A DNA stretch of 64,000 nt from Neurospora tetrasperma FGSC 2508 (Eukaryota; Ascomycota; Sordariomycetes; Sordariales; Sordariaceae), in the NCBI RefSeq assembly GCF_000213175.1, contig NW_009799102.1:3043914-3107913 (forward strand). The letters are read 5' to 3'. A program made the translations under genes and the position numbers. Below are positions 1 through 11,899 of this stretch, in pieces. How positions within the stretch are numbered: position 1 is the stretch's first letter; each line of letters starts with the position of its first letter. A model generated the notes under the pieces. It did not search any database. It was given only the letters and a program-made list of their open reading frames with translations, and was not told the origin of the DNA.

Positions 1-636
1 AGAACCCAAACCTAATACTATGATTTTCACGGATAATAATAATAAACATAAATCAGTATTGTATATTACCATAACGCTACCGTTTGATAACAAAAGTACC
101 GCTATTGAACAATCTACTAAATTTTATATTTAGCATCTCCACATCTAATTCGCCTAATTGGACAATCCCCAACTCTTCAACACTAAGCATAAGAAATTCT
201 CGCTCATCACCTGCTCTATTGAAGGTGCCCCTTTTAAAGCTATCAAGTTTAAATTTATTAAAATCCTAGCTGAATTCCTGTTGGACTGGAAGGACGAAAA
301 GGTACTGTTTTTGGTAGTGGGAACAAGGAAGAAGGGAAACAGCAGGGCAGCCTAAATACCCAGGACGGGAGGGCCAGTGAATAGAAGCACAGTGAATAGG
401 CGCTAAGAGGCACGGCCGTCCAACAATTCCCTACTAAATAGTTTACAGCGGAGGCCCTCCTAGTAAAACTTACTACGAAGTACAATAATATAAACATTAT
501 TATCTATTCTTACTGCGAATTCGAAGAGCTGAAAATAACTAAGGGTATAAAGTGGTAGGAGTTCGAAGACAACTTTACCTACTTAATCGATCGCTAAAAT
601 TTTAATAATAATATAAAGATCTACTATTTGCGCTAG
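1..636. other. unassigned segment, no supportable gene
   Basis: No long open frame, terminal repeat or recognised motif lies in this stretch. Positions about 290-440 keep more CA and TG dinucleotides than the surroundings, so this part has been hit less by RIP or is single-copy. Short frames at 84-269 and 158-355 overlap in different frames and look like chance. The segment ends exactly where the first LINE begins, so it is the target into which that LINE inserted. Confidence 0.5.
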
Positions 637-1840
637 AAACGACGCCAAAACCGGAACCGCCGATTTCTAGTCGAGGAGTGCTCCAAAACGAAAACTAACA
701 ACAGCAATCGACTCAAGAAGGTCGTTTACGTCCCTCACAATATCCTACAACGAACGCAGCGACGGCGTTGTATTATCGTTGCCGATGGCTATAGATAGCG
801 GTGTTTGTAGGTTTAAAAATAGTATTTACAACCCGCTCGTAGAAATTTCCGTATATAACAACCCCGAAATTGTATTTATTGCGAAGACTTCGGATAAAAT
901 AGAGGAAGATAATAAAATACTAAAGAAATTTATTATTAGAATAAAAAAATTTATAAACTATAATATTATTTTAATTAAGGATTAACGTTGGGTTTGAGGA
1001 TTACTTTTTAAATTTGCGTAAGTTCGCGTTAGAAAAAGTAGGTCTATATAATTTAAGGTTAATAAGGTTAGAATCAATTAATTTATTACTAAAAAAGATT
1101 TTGATAATTTAAGAAAGGATATTTTAATAGAGATTAAGAAAGGTATTTAGGAAGTATTAAAATAATAGGCCGATATTATAGCGAAAGGTATTCCGGATAA
1201 AATTAGTACTACCTTTTAATAATTACCTACTATTATTATTAAGAAATTTATCCCCTTTAATTTCGAGTAGTAGTTTATTATTAAGGGAGTAATTATTATT
1301 ACCGCATTTATAAACCGTTTGAGTGAAAATACAAAGACGGTTGTAGTAACGATTTTAGGCCGGAAGAAACTAACTTTAATAATTAAAGTAGTTATTAGAA
1401 TGGTAATATCTAGAAGTTATATAATTATTATTCATAAATTTATATACAATTAGTACTAATAAAATTAAGGATAGGCTACGAAGGTCTTTGGTAAAGAGGC
1501 TATTATTACTATAAATACTATAAGTATGCTAATTCAGAGAGTACTTTAGGATAATATTAATGATTGTACTACGTTGGAAGTATTAATAAATATAGCGAGG
1601 GATAAAAATAAAGAGGCGGCTATTATAAGAGTTTAGCTTTAGAAGAGAAGGGACGGAGAGAATAGAAACTTACTCCTAATAGAAATCGTTACTTCGAAGG
1701 CGGCGAACATCTTCTAGGATAATTTCTTTCTTTAGGACAGTAGTATATACCTTTACAAACCGTTCAAATTTCGAATAACGTCCAATAGTATTTTAAATAT
1801 TAGGGAATTGGATATGCGGCGAAATTCTATTATCAGGAAA
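637..1840 (+). mobile_element. LINE copy 1a, 5' part (Tad1-like non-LTR retrotransposon)
   Basis: The CpG-rich first 150 bases (637-785) match, in inverse orientation, the ends of two other copies at about 16010-16155 and 51480-51615. The similarity continues through the ORF1 region; 779-985 is an open remnant of ORF1. Homology to the copy at 9196-16155 stops at 1840, where a MULE terminus begins, so the LINE was split by that insertion. The remaining 3' part of this copy is not visible and may lie in or beyond the assembly gap. Assignment to the Tad1 clade is an inference from the ORF1 zinc knuckle, an upstream ORF1 and fungal context. Confidence 0.8.
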
Positions 1841-2923
1841 GAGTAGCCCTCCCCGCGCCCTATCCTTCCCTATTGGGACCGTCCCCCACCGAGAAAAATG
1901 GGGCGGTCTAGCTGATGACACTTGATATTGAAATTCCCGTTTTTACCCGTAAACTTTCGTTTTTCAAATGCATGCATTATCTTCTCTAACTTGGTCAATT
2001 CTTTCACCCTCTTTCACACGGCCAATTGCACGCAATTATACCCACACTTTACACGCATCTACAATAGCACTTTATACGTACCTCCAACAGTATTAAATTT
2101 ACCTTCAATGTACGTAATCTTATTCAAATTAATTGATTTCAACTACCTTCAAACGCTGATAATCGTACAAATGCCTCAACACACCCAGGGATAGCGCTAC
2201 CGCCGTCGCGCTTCTTCCTCCTCCCTATCCCCATCCCCATCGCCGTCGCCGTCGTCGTCCTCATTGTAATAAGAGTAGGCTGTACTAACTAATAATAAAT
2301 TCTTCAACATAACATTAAACCCCAACTTCTTCGAGATCTTGAGGTAATCTATCGAATTGTGCCGCCGCTACCGATTCAGTATTGTAATTCAGCGGTTATA
2401 TATATTTAATAAGGGAGTTAATAAGGGTAAATACTAGAAGTACTTCTTTCAATATAATTTCGCTTAGCACATACGATACTTAGAATTGAACCTATACAAG
2501 ACACAAAATATTATAATACGAAGATCGTACTAAATTGCCTTTTTTGTATCATTATACAGTCGCTTAAGAAAAACGATTATAAATAGATTATACGGCTAGT
2601 AAATCTTATATATCGAGCCTATAAGCTATCGGAGCAGTTATATAGCTACTTTAAATTTCGTTTAAGGGTTCTTAATATAAATTAAATAATATACATTAAA
2701 AGCCTTCTTAGGTAAAATAATTTAACCGTTCGATCTATCCACACTACTGTTAAAAAACGCTATCCCAACCTCCATCTTACCTTTAAAAACCTGGATAACT
2801 AATACTAATACCTTCAACGAGCGGACCGAAATAACTATACTAATACGCAAGCCTTTGTTAAGAAGTTCGACTTTAATGAGGTAATAGTATTTAAGACGAA
2901 AGAATTTTACTATTATAGTAATA

Positions 2924-4522
2924 GCCTAGTTGCGTTTGAGAAGCTCCTCGAGTAGCGCCATTATACGAGCCTAGTTCGCGGTGACCTCACGGCGCTACTA
3001 AACCTAATCTTTGTTTATAACGGGGCGGCTAGGGGTGCTAAAAGCCATAGGATTGCTAGGGGCAATACCGCTACTACCAAAACCGGAGACCGTACGGGCA
3101 GAAATAATAGTACTACTACTACCGGATATAACGCGCGTAGGAGTAATCGTACTACCGCTAAAACTAAAAACAATACGGACCGGGTTTATTATATTATTAC
3201 TAGGACTAGAAGGAGTACGACTATAGAGAGCGTCCCTTACAAACAATTTACAGTAGCCCGTCTATTGGAAAGTAATAGCGTTATAATATAGGGTATAGAA
3301 AGAAATACCGAGGTTATTAAGGAGATTATTATATATTAGATATTCGTATATATATTCGGTAAAATAATTAATAGTGCGGACGAAGGCGTCTAATTTCTAA
3401 TAATATCCAGCCGGGCTACTTAATATTATAATAATAACTACTAATTAAATAGTATTATAAGCGTTATAAAGGTTAGTAGGGACGTTTAATATATATTTAT
3501 TAATAGTAAAAATATAAATCGTATTTTGGAAATCGATAGTTAGGAATAGAAGTTAATTAGGGAAGAAGGATAAGGAAAAAAGGAAAATATTAAACTTACT
3601 AGAAGATAAAATAAAGTAAATTTTATTGGCGATAATCTTAATAAATTCGTTGGGAGCGGTAAGCTTTTAATTAGTTTTTAAAATTCTAGTAAAATTTAAA
3701 GTATAGTAAAGGTAAAGGACTTTACGAAGGATATTAGACGGGTTAATATAAAGACTAAGGATAATAAGAAGGACGGTTATACCGGTTTAAAAGGGCTATA
3801 AAATCTAAATTACTATAAAGAATATAGGAAAATATTACGGACTCTAAGTAAATTAGGGCCGTAAAGTTAGGAAAAGCCGTAGAATTTAAAAATACTTTAG
3901 AAGAGGAGACCTTAGGGTTAGGAATAAAGTTAATCGGGTTAGGACGGTTATAACCGGAGGAAATTATTTTGGACGAAATTATTATAGGGAGGAAAAAAGG
4001 TAGGAGGGAATTAAGAAGGAATATAATAAGAAAAATTATATATATAGAGGGGAAGGCCCTTGCACTATTGTAAATAGGGGTAGAGCCGAGGGTTAGGAAG
4101 TAAAGGGATAGGGTAAAAATAAATATAAATAAGAGTAACGAAGCGGAAGGGTAGGGACGTAAATAGGAAAATAGAACGGAGAAGCGGGGGGAAAACGGAG
4201 GAAGGGGTAGTAAAAATCAAAATAGAGAAATAGCGAAGGAAGGTAACATCCCTAACTATATTCCTATTATTCTTATTATTCTAGTATTAGGATAATATAG
4301 TAAAGAAAAGAATAAAATTAATTCGCTATAGTAGTAGGTAAGAACCGTTATAATTATAAATAAAGTAGGAGTAGTATAAGTAAGTTACAACCGAAATAAA
4401 GTTAAAGGTTTTTATTTAGCGGCGTTTGACGCCGTATAGTTTTCCCCTCTAGAGAACTAGAGAAGGACCCTATACTAATAAGGCGCTATAGTTATATAGT
4501 TAGGGTAAAAGAATATTATTAT
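2924..4522 (+). mobile_element. LINE copy 1b, 5'-truncated insertion in MULE T2a
   Basis: A 1.6-kb piece equivalent to the last 1.6 kb of the full-length copies. It is flanked by a 13-bp direct repeat TATTATAGTAATA (2911-2923 and 4523-4535), which is its target-site duplication. It ends in the family's tail GGGTAAAAGAATATT followed by ATT repeats. Truncation at the 5' end is typical of target-primed reverse transcription. Among the copies here it keeps the most C and G, so its downstream coding block is easiest to read: a Thr/Asn/Arg-rich stretch at 3011-3226 followed by a Lys/Arg-rich segment. Confidence 0.85.
4420..4462 (+). promoter_or_regulatory. LINE 3' end double hairpin
   Basis: Two stem-loops lie about 60 bases before the LINE tail: CGGCG-TTTGA-CGCCG (4420-4434) and CTCTAG-AGAA-CTAGAG (4447-4462). 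The second has a four-base GNRA-type loop. Equivalent stems appear in the copy ending at 42018 (42076-42091 and 42104-42118). There the second helix keeps pairing through a G:U pair when read as RNA. The likely role, by analogy with other LINEs, is recognition of the RNA 3' end by the element's reverse transcriptase. Confidence 0.55.
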
Positions 4523-5230
4523 TATTATAGTAATAAAGGTAATAGAGAGGGTACTATACTACAGTATACTTTTTGGGTTAATAATTTACAACGGTCTATA
4601 TAGTTACGGTTCCTATATACCCTTCTTACTAACGCTATATATGAAACTAACCGCTATTATACGCCCTTCGTACAAGTGGTAATTGTTATATTAGAGAGGT
4701 TATTAATACTAGTATTCCAGGCAATAATTAATACCAAACGGGACGAAGGATTTATATAGTTAGTCGAGTCATTCGATAAGGCTATTAAAGAGCTTGACAT
4801 CTCTCTACCTACCGTATTTATTACTAATAGCGTACTTAATTCATTTCCACTAATAATTAATTATTACCCAACATTAAATACTAATACTATATTTAGTATA
4901 TTAATTATAATATTATTAAATACCTCAAAGATACTTAGATTACTATAGCTAGAAATAGCGAGTTTCAAAACAACAATGAGGAGTCTAATAATACGGATTC
5001 CTATAGCAGTAATTCTAATTTATCGTCGTCTAATTAATAAAGCGAGGTACATAGTTAGTAAAACGAAAACGATATCGAACGGTTACACCGTATATATAAT
5101 AAGGTCAAAACGGCTACTAGAACGTAGGGTAGGCTAGGTCCAATCCCTATAAGGGTTACCAATACTAGAATTAGCCTATTTTATTTATAATAGTATATAA
5201 TCTACTCCTCATCTAAATCGGACTTTGAAA

Positions 5231-7336
5231 GAGATTACTTGCCCACACCCCCCGAAAACTTACATACACCCACCCCCACCAGACAAATGGGGCAGTTTAG
5301 CTGATAACACCTAACATTATAAATCCCGTTTTTACCCGCAAAATTTCGTCTTTTTAATATACGCAAGATCCCCTCTAACTTGGTTATTTCTTTTACTCTT
5401 TTTAACATAGCCATTTATACTAGCACTTTATATATAATTATACTACTAGCTAGCGCTAGTAATAATCTACACACATTCACACTAGTACTCTATACCTATT
5501 AACAACACTCTTAATATACCTAAAATTATCTCATTCAATTAATTTTTATACTAATCGATTACTACAAATACCCTCCTCTAACAAGCGCCCTCGCCATCGC
5601 ACGTCGGACTCTTTAATTAATACTTTCGCTTCCAAAACTTCCTTCGACCCTAATACCACGTGCACGTGGACCGTACTAGCAAATAATCCCTTCTTCTCCC
5701 TCAACCTAGTTGAAGACTACAATGAACTATTCGTATACTTTATCAACTTCTATTGTCACTATTGCTTTAATATTACAATCTAGCGCAGCCACAAACTCAA
5801 AAAGCCGGGCCACAAAGAGAAGAACTCTATTATTAAGAATATCTTTCGTTGTAATTACGCTAGCTACTACCTACCGCTAGTATAGAATTAGAATTTAAAA
5901 AGGAAATCTATATTACAAAAGAAGGCGCGCTACTATCCCTTCAAAATTGTATTCTAAATTAAAAAGAGGATAAAGTAGAAGTGGACTACCCGGACAATGA
6001 ATTTAACACATTTTAACCATCCTCTATTACGTACATTAGAAGACTACATTATATTTCGTATTATAGCTTAGGACCACAAAATAAACCCTAAAGTAAATAC
6101 CTTCTTAAGTAACCTCCTACTACAACGCAACCTTATAATACAAACTATCCTCACTACTATAAAAGATAAGTATCCTAAAATCCCCTAGACTTATAGCAAC
6201 CTCAATAGTATACGCCAAATTACCCGTTACAACCTACAAAAGGGATATAAGAATACCCAAATATTTATTAAGAAATTGTATAAGGATTTAAATATCGCAT
6301 TCAAATATAAGTCTTTTGAAGGGGATAATAATATATTATACTATACCTTCTAAGTTACTTAACGGCAGCATCGAATATAGTTTAGATTCCTATATATTCT
6401 CTTAATTAACACAACGTATAAAACCAACCGTTACAACCTTCCTCTTATTTAGAGCGTAGTTCCTACCCCAGAAAAGACTTTAATACTATTCTTTTAAACG
6501 CTTTTGAACAACGAAAGAGACAAGGGGTTTAATTTCTTAATAAGGTATATTAGGGAAACGGCCAATAACCTTAAAATCCCTTACCTAATAATAACTATTA
6601 CTAATAGTAACCCCCAACTTACTAGTACAATCGACCAAACCTTCCCTAATATCTAACGATAACGCTATATATAATATTTTAACTATAACGTTATTAATTA
6701 CCTTAAGAAAGATTCGGTACGCGAGCAATCTATATTATTATCGCCGTCACTATTAAAAGAAGAAGAGCAACGCAATAAAAAGGATCTCGAAGAATTAAAG
6801 TAGCGCAACGCTAAAATTACTACAACTACTATAGTTACAGCCAATCTCAATCCCTTACCCAATAAGGTCGCTAATACGAAGTTAATACTATTCTTCATAT
6901 AATAACATATAAATGACTCCTATAATATAGTAAACTTTGAATGCGCTTAATTTATTCTATAACACTAATTCACTAAGTAGGAAGATATCGTCCCGTAGAT
7001 TAAGGAATTACTATTACCCTACAAGAGGGAGTAGGCAAGGTATTACACGAGGCACTACTTCGACTAGGGACAAAGAATAACATCGCTAAACGAGGCTAAC
7101 AACAGGTCTTTAAAAAATTATAATCTTTCAATTCGTAGTAGTTTATTTAAAGTATATAAGGCTTATCTACAATACATTAACCACTATTACAGAGTATATA
7201 TAAATAAATTCACAAAGTCAAATATCTATATATGTATTCAATGAGTTAATTACGAGTAGATAAGTAAGTACCCGTACGAATTATGTACTTAAGTACTTAA
7301 TCTCATCGACCAACACTATTATTTAATATAATACTA
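5231..7336 (+). mobile_element. MULE copy T2b, right end lost in gap
   Basis: The left terminus GAGATTACTTGCCCACACC is followed by the family block ACAAATGGGGCAGTTTAGCTG and by a stretch parallel to that of T2a ('cctctaacttgg'). It begins right after T2a sequence, so T2b probably inserted into T2a, with TSD expected at 5223-5230 (CTTTGAAA). The element runs into the N gap at 7337, and its right terminal repeat is not visible. Confidence 0.75.
5690..7330 (+). pseudogene. MULE transposase relic of T2b
   Basis: This is the best-preserved transposase relic of the MULE family here. The frame at about 6400-6440 reads INTTYKTNRYNLPL, matching the signature of fungal MULE transposases (usually D-C-T-Y-K-T-N-R-Y) just after the first catalytic Asp; that Asp is replaced by Asn here. 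Further on, about 6600-6650 carries the T-(N/D)-x-x-x-Q-L-T stretch. Positions 7060-7130 carry 'FD-G-QRITSLNEANNRSLK', the equivalent of the conserved C-terminal 'GxxTTSRVExxHxxLK' segment. Several stops interrupt the frame, most explicable as CAG/CAA or TGG turned into TAG/TAA. It is a dead gene; family assignment is firm, the start is not defined. Confidence 0.7.
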
Positions 7337-7578
7337 NNNNNNNNNNNNNNNNNNNNNNNNNNNNNNNNNNNNNNNNNNNNNNNNNNNNNNNNNNNNNNNN
7401 NNNNNNNNNNNNNNNNNNNNNNNNNNNNNNNNNNNNNNNNNNNNNNNNNNNNNNNNNNNNNNNNNNNNNNNNNNNNNNNNNNNNNNNNNNNNNNNNNNNN
7501 NNNNNNNNNNNNNNNNNNNNNNNNNNNNNNNNNNNNNNNNNNNNNNNNNNNNNNNNNNNNNNNNNNNNNNNNNNNNNN
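7337..7578. other. assembly gap (242 N)
   Basis: A run of N bases. It hides the right end of MULE T2b and the junction with the Ty3/gypsy fossil C. It is followed directly by 17 consecutive C (7579-7595), a homopolymer at a gap edge that may be a sequencing or assembly artefact. Confidence 0.95.
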
Positions 7579-7595
7579 CCCCCCCCCCCCCCCCC

Positions 7596-8618
7596 TCCGC
7601 GAGAAGGCTCAGCCTTAGAGCTGTAAAAAAGAATTTAAAAGTATAAGAGTAAAAAGTTTAAAAATAATAGTTCGACCGCTTCTTAAGTAGAGGATAAATA
7701 CCCTTAGGGTGGAATCTAATATAAGGTTGTAGATTATTACCTCTATTCTACTATACTATACTATTTTATTATATATTGTTTTTTTTATTGGGTATTTGTA
7801 CTGGCTCTCTTACTTAATAATCCGTTTATTATCTTTATTTCTTTTTTATTGATCTATTTAAACGCTTTAGCGTAGGTCCCTCTTTTCCGTTTTTCACCGG
7901 TTTATTATTATTAAGATAACCCCTCTATAATAAGTCCTCTAACTATTTATATTTTTAAAGGTTGAAATTTAGTAGCGAACCGGGCTTATTGGGGTTTTCG
8001 CGGTAGAATTTATATAATAGTAAAGGAGAGTTTTTAAAGTTGCTAGCGGGGTATTATTTAGGGTTGGGGCCCTAGCTTTTCTATTTTACTTAGTAGTATA
8101 ACTTTTTTTAATTTAATCTAACTATTAGTATTTTTAATACTTCCTATTCCTTTTACTCCCCGACTATTTTACCTGCCGGGTTTCTATTAGCCTATCCTAA
8201 TAAAGGATTACTATAGTCCTTCCTCAACCGGTCTATATAATAAATTCTAGTACCTCTCTATAACCTCAGTAGGTTTAATTCGTAGGAATAATTATATAGT
8301 ATTTTAATCCGGTAGGGATTTTTATTAAAGGATAGTCGAGTTTACTATTAGGCCTATCCGTAGATTAACCCCGCTTAATGATAAATATTTTATCATTAAC
8401 CGTAAAACTTGGTTCGTATTTCAAATAATTTATTCATTTTACCTACTTAGTTTAGGCCTTTATAATAGCTGCCTTGGCGAGATTTTGGAAATCTTAAATA
8501 GTCTTTATAATATATTATCCTTCTTATTATACTAAGCGCTCTATAGTTAGTAGACCTTGTAAAATTATTCGTAGGTTTAAATTAAAAGGGGTGGGTATTA
8601 AGAAGCCGAAGATCATTT
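7596..8618 (-). mobile_element. Ty3/gypsy fossil C (chromovirus), 3' part
   Basis: Read on the minus strand, about 8600-7850 encodes the end of an integrase and a chromodomain: a 'YYKDYLRFPKSRQGSYYKGLN' stretch, then 'PxxYPASNFKNSP...FYRENPNKPGS'. This C-terminal chromodomain tail marks chromoviruses of the Ty3/gypsy group. Below 7790 the sequence resembles the LTR of fossil B (the block ending in 'gaagcggtcgaact...ggctgagcctt'), so part of the 3' LTR of C probably remains before the gap. Fossil B starts at 8619, inside the integrase end of C. Old and heavily broken. Confidence 0.7.
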
Positions 8619-9899
8619 TGTATAGGGATGGGCTGCTTACATTATTATAAAATAAGGTCGCTTATATTGCGTTTAATACGGGTAATACTTATGAGAGCAT
8701 GATCCTACGAGAGATAGACTGCAAGATTAGAAGCTACAAATCAAAGTAATATTAAGTGTAAAGAAGGAAAGGGAAGTAAGTAAACGCTGGCATTGTGAAT
8801 CTGAATATATAAGTCGATTCTACTACGCGTCGCCGCCTTCCCGATCCGTACAGCCTATCGATAAGCGTCTAGACCTCCTTCCATCCCATATCGCCCCTTG
8901 CCTACGCCCTATGCCCGGTACTCTGGGCTCTTATCTAGGCATATTATAATATTACCCCTCCCTTTAAAAAAGAGAATATCTATTTGTACGGACTAAAAAG
9001 TCTGTTTGTACGGTCTCTAAAATTAAAACTTTAAAGATTTCTCTATAATAGCGTGGGGGTATATGTTCTAAAATAGGCTCATTATTTTCAGGTTTTTTTT
9101 TGTACATTTTTGAGTGTTCAAATTATACTAAAGGGCACCCTAGAACCTTAGGAACGGAAATAGTACTTATAGAATCTAAAAGAATAATAATAATAATAAT
9201 ATTCTTTTACCCTAGTTATATAACTATAGCGCTATATTGGCATGGGGTCCCTCTCCAGTTCTCTAGAGGGAAAACCGTATAGCATTAAGCGCCGCCGGAT
9301 GAAAACCCCTAATTTTATTTCAATTGTAATTTACTTACACCGCTCCTACTTTATTTACAACTATAATAATTCTTACCCACCGCTATAGTAAATTAATTTC
9401 GTCTCTTCCTTCGCTACATTATTTTAATATTAGAGTAATAAGAATAATTGGAATATAGTTAAGGACGCCGCCGTCCTTCACCGCTTTTCCTTTTCTACTT
9501 TTACTACTCCTTCCTCTACTTTCTTCCTACTTTTCCGTCCTATCTTCCCGCCTATATCCCTACCCTTCCGTTTTATTATTCCTATTTATATTTACTTCCG
9601 CCCTATCCTTTTACTTTTTAATCCTTAGTTCTACCTCTATTTACAATAGTATAAGGGCCTTTTCTTCTAATTATATAATTTTCCCTACGGCACCCCTTTC
9701 TAATTTCCTTCTACCTTTTTTCTTTTTTATTATAACGTCCTTTAAAATAGCTTCCTCTAGTTATAACCGTCCTAACCCAATCGACTTTACTTCTAATTTT
9801 AAAGTTTCTTCTTTAAAAGCGTTTCTAGTCTCTACGGCTTTTCCTAATTTTACGGCCCCGGTTTACTTAGAGCCTATAATATTTTTTTATATTCTTTAT

Positions 9900-10800
9900 A
9901 GTAATCCGGATTTTTAAATCCCCTAAAATTAGTATACTTATTCTTTCTATTATTCTTAATTCTTATATTAATTTATATAATATTATCTGTAAAATTCCTT
10001 ACTTTTATTATACTTTAGATTTTGCTACGGTCCCAAAATCCAATAAGAGACCTATTAATCTTAACGCTTTTCGTAAAATTATTATTAATAAAACCTATTT
10101 CGTTTTAGCTGCCTATAAATTCTATATCTTTTTCTTTTTCGCCCTTCCTTTCTAATTAATATTATATTCCTAATTACTAACCTCTAAATTATAATTTATA
10201 TTTATACTCCCGGTAAATATATATTAAATATTCCTATTAGTTTTTATAATATTTATAATATTATTTAGTTTATAATTATTATTATAATATTAAAATAGCC
10301 CAGCTGGATATTGTTAGAAATTGGATACCTTCGCTTACGATATTTAGTAATTTATTAAACGTATATATATTTATTTAGCGTAAAATAGTCTCCTGAATAA
10401 TATTACTAACCTTCCTTATACTTTGTATTTTAATATTACTATTTTCTAATAGAAGGGATATTATACGCTATATATAAAGGATATCTTCTATAATCGTACT
10501 CCCTCCGGCCCCAGTTTTAATAGTATAATAAATCCGGTTTATATTATTTTTAATTTTGATAGTAGTATAATTACTCCTACGCGTATTATATTTAGTCCTA
10601 GTAATAGTAGTACGGCTATTCCTATTTATATAGTCTCCGGTTTTAATTATAATAGTACTACCCTTAGTAGCCCTATAACTATTAATACCCCCGGCCGCCC
10701 TATTATAAATAATAATTAGGTTTAGTAGTATTATAATATTATTACGAATTAAATTCGTATAATAAAGCTTTTCGAAGAGCTTTTTAAGTGTAATTAAGCG
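9900..10800 (-). pseudogene. LINE downstream coding block, unknown function
   Basis: After the reverse transcriptase part, all copies keep a coding-like block: this one, copy 1b (2924-4100), copy 3 (about 42700-43600) and copy 4 (52685-52900). In copy 1b it reads as a Thr/Asn/Arg-rich stretch followed by a hydrophobic-polar segment ('VIIQGIERNTEVIKEIIIYQ') and then a Lys/Gln/Arg-rich tail. I do not recognise an RNase H or a zinc knuckle in it. It could be the C-terminus of ORF2 or a third ORF. Confidence 0.4.
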
Positions 10801-11899
10801 TTAAATAGATCGTATTTCGATTTTTGACTATAATTATAGTATAAATAATATTTATAGATGATATAATTGTTTCCTCCCCGCTTTTTTATTCTTTTATTCT
10901 AATATTATTAATAATTTATTCCCTCTTTAAAAATACTTTACGAATTCCTTATATTACTCCTCCTCTAATTTGATTACTAAGTAATACTCTTTTAATCTAC
11001 CGAATTTTAATACTTATAATAGAATCCTCTTGGTTTTAATTCTATTATTTGAGTAATTTTGGAATTCCTCTTTTATTAGTAGTTAGTTTTTAATATCTAA
11101 TTAGAAGAAGCCTTCCGTATTAAAGTGGTTTAGGACAATATAGGCGAAGGTCTCTTTTTTTAATCTATAAGTATAGACGGGCGTTTAAATATTTAATACC
11201 TTTCTTTAAAAGAAAAAAGCTTAGAGTTTTATAACTTCTATTTTAATTTAGATTAGGAAGGAGCTTTTAACTTTAATTAATAAATATAATTTATTATTAT
11301 TTTCTTCCAATATTCGAATTCCTCTCTTTTTCTTTTTTTTCTTTGTATTAGCTATATATTATTAAATAGCTTTATTACTAAATTTAGGAGTAAGGTTAGT
11401 AATAGTAAATTTATACCGCCGACCTAATTTAGCTATTACTACTATTAGTTAATAGTTATAGTATAATACCTACTTTCTATTCGTTACGTCCTCTAACTAT
11501 TTTTCCTTATTAATAACTGTAGGTTCTAGGATTTTTAATAATAATAGTAGGGACCCTAATTCTAAGGGGGGGCCGGTTATAATTATTAATAATTTCTCTA
11601 TTAATATTTATACTTTAACCTACCTAATTTTAACTATATTATTTTCTAATTTATTAGTAAGTAACCGATTTCTAATTTATTATATCCAAATATAACTAAT
11701 TACTTAAGTTACTATTCCCCGGACAAACCTTATTTAATTCGTATAAGTAAACCTTCCTTCGAAGGTTTAGATTCTTTTATTTAAATAGAAGTTAAATAAT
11801 AAATAAGAAGTTTCTATCTTTAGATTCTATATTTATATAATTTTATATATTCTAGTAATAATTTTCAAATATTTAGTTTAATATTTTACTAATCCGATT

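Larger units (their letters stand above)
1841..5230 (+). mobile_element. MULE copy T2a (Mutator-like DNA transposon), truncated
   Basis: The left end starts GAGTAGCCCTCCCC. It is followed about 50 bases on by a block (GGGGCGGTCTAGCTGATGAC) that recurs next to the ends of the MULEs at 5231, 20176 and 58248. The upstream 8 bases (1833-1840) would be its TSD copy. Downstream comes the N-terminal, FAR1-like region of a transposase. A 5'-truncated LINE (2924-4522) interrupts it, and the transposase then resumes at about 4536-5000, where a short frame preserves the family's 'P-x-V-x-I-T-(D/N)' stretch. No right terminal repeat is seen before the next MULE starts at 5231, so T2a is truncated or was entered by it. 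Confidence 0.7.

Noticed and set aside
158-355. 65-codon open frame at the left edge, overlapped by others on both strands
   Set aside because: No motif, no start context, and competing frames of similar length; chance in less degraded sequence.
8619-8963. Independent LTR next to a polypurine-like tract at 8952-8965
   Set aside because: Comparison with fossil C shows that this block continues the LTR of fossil B across the M2 insertion, so a separate element is not needed.
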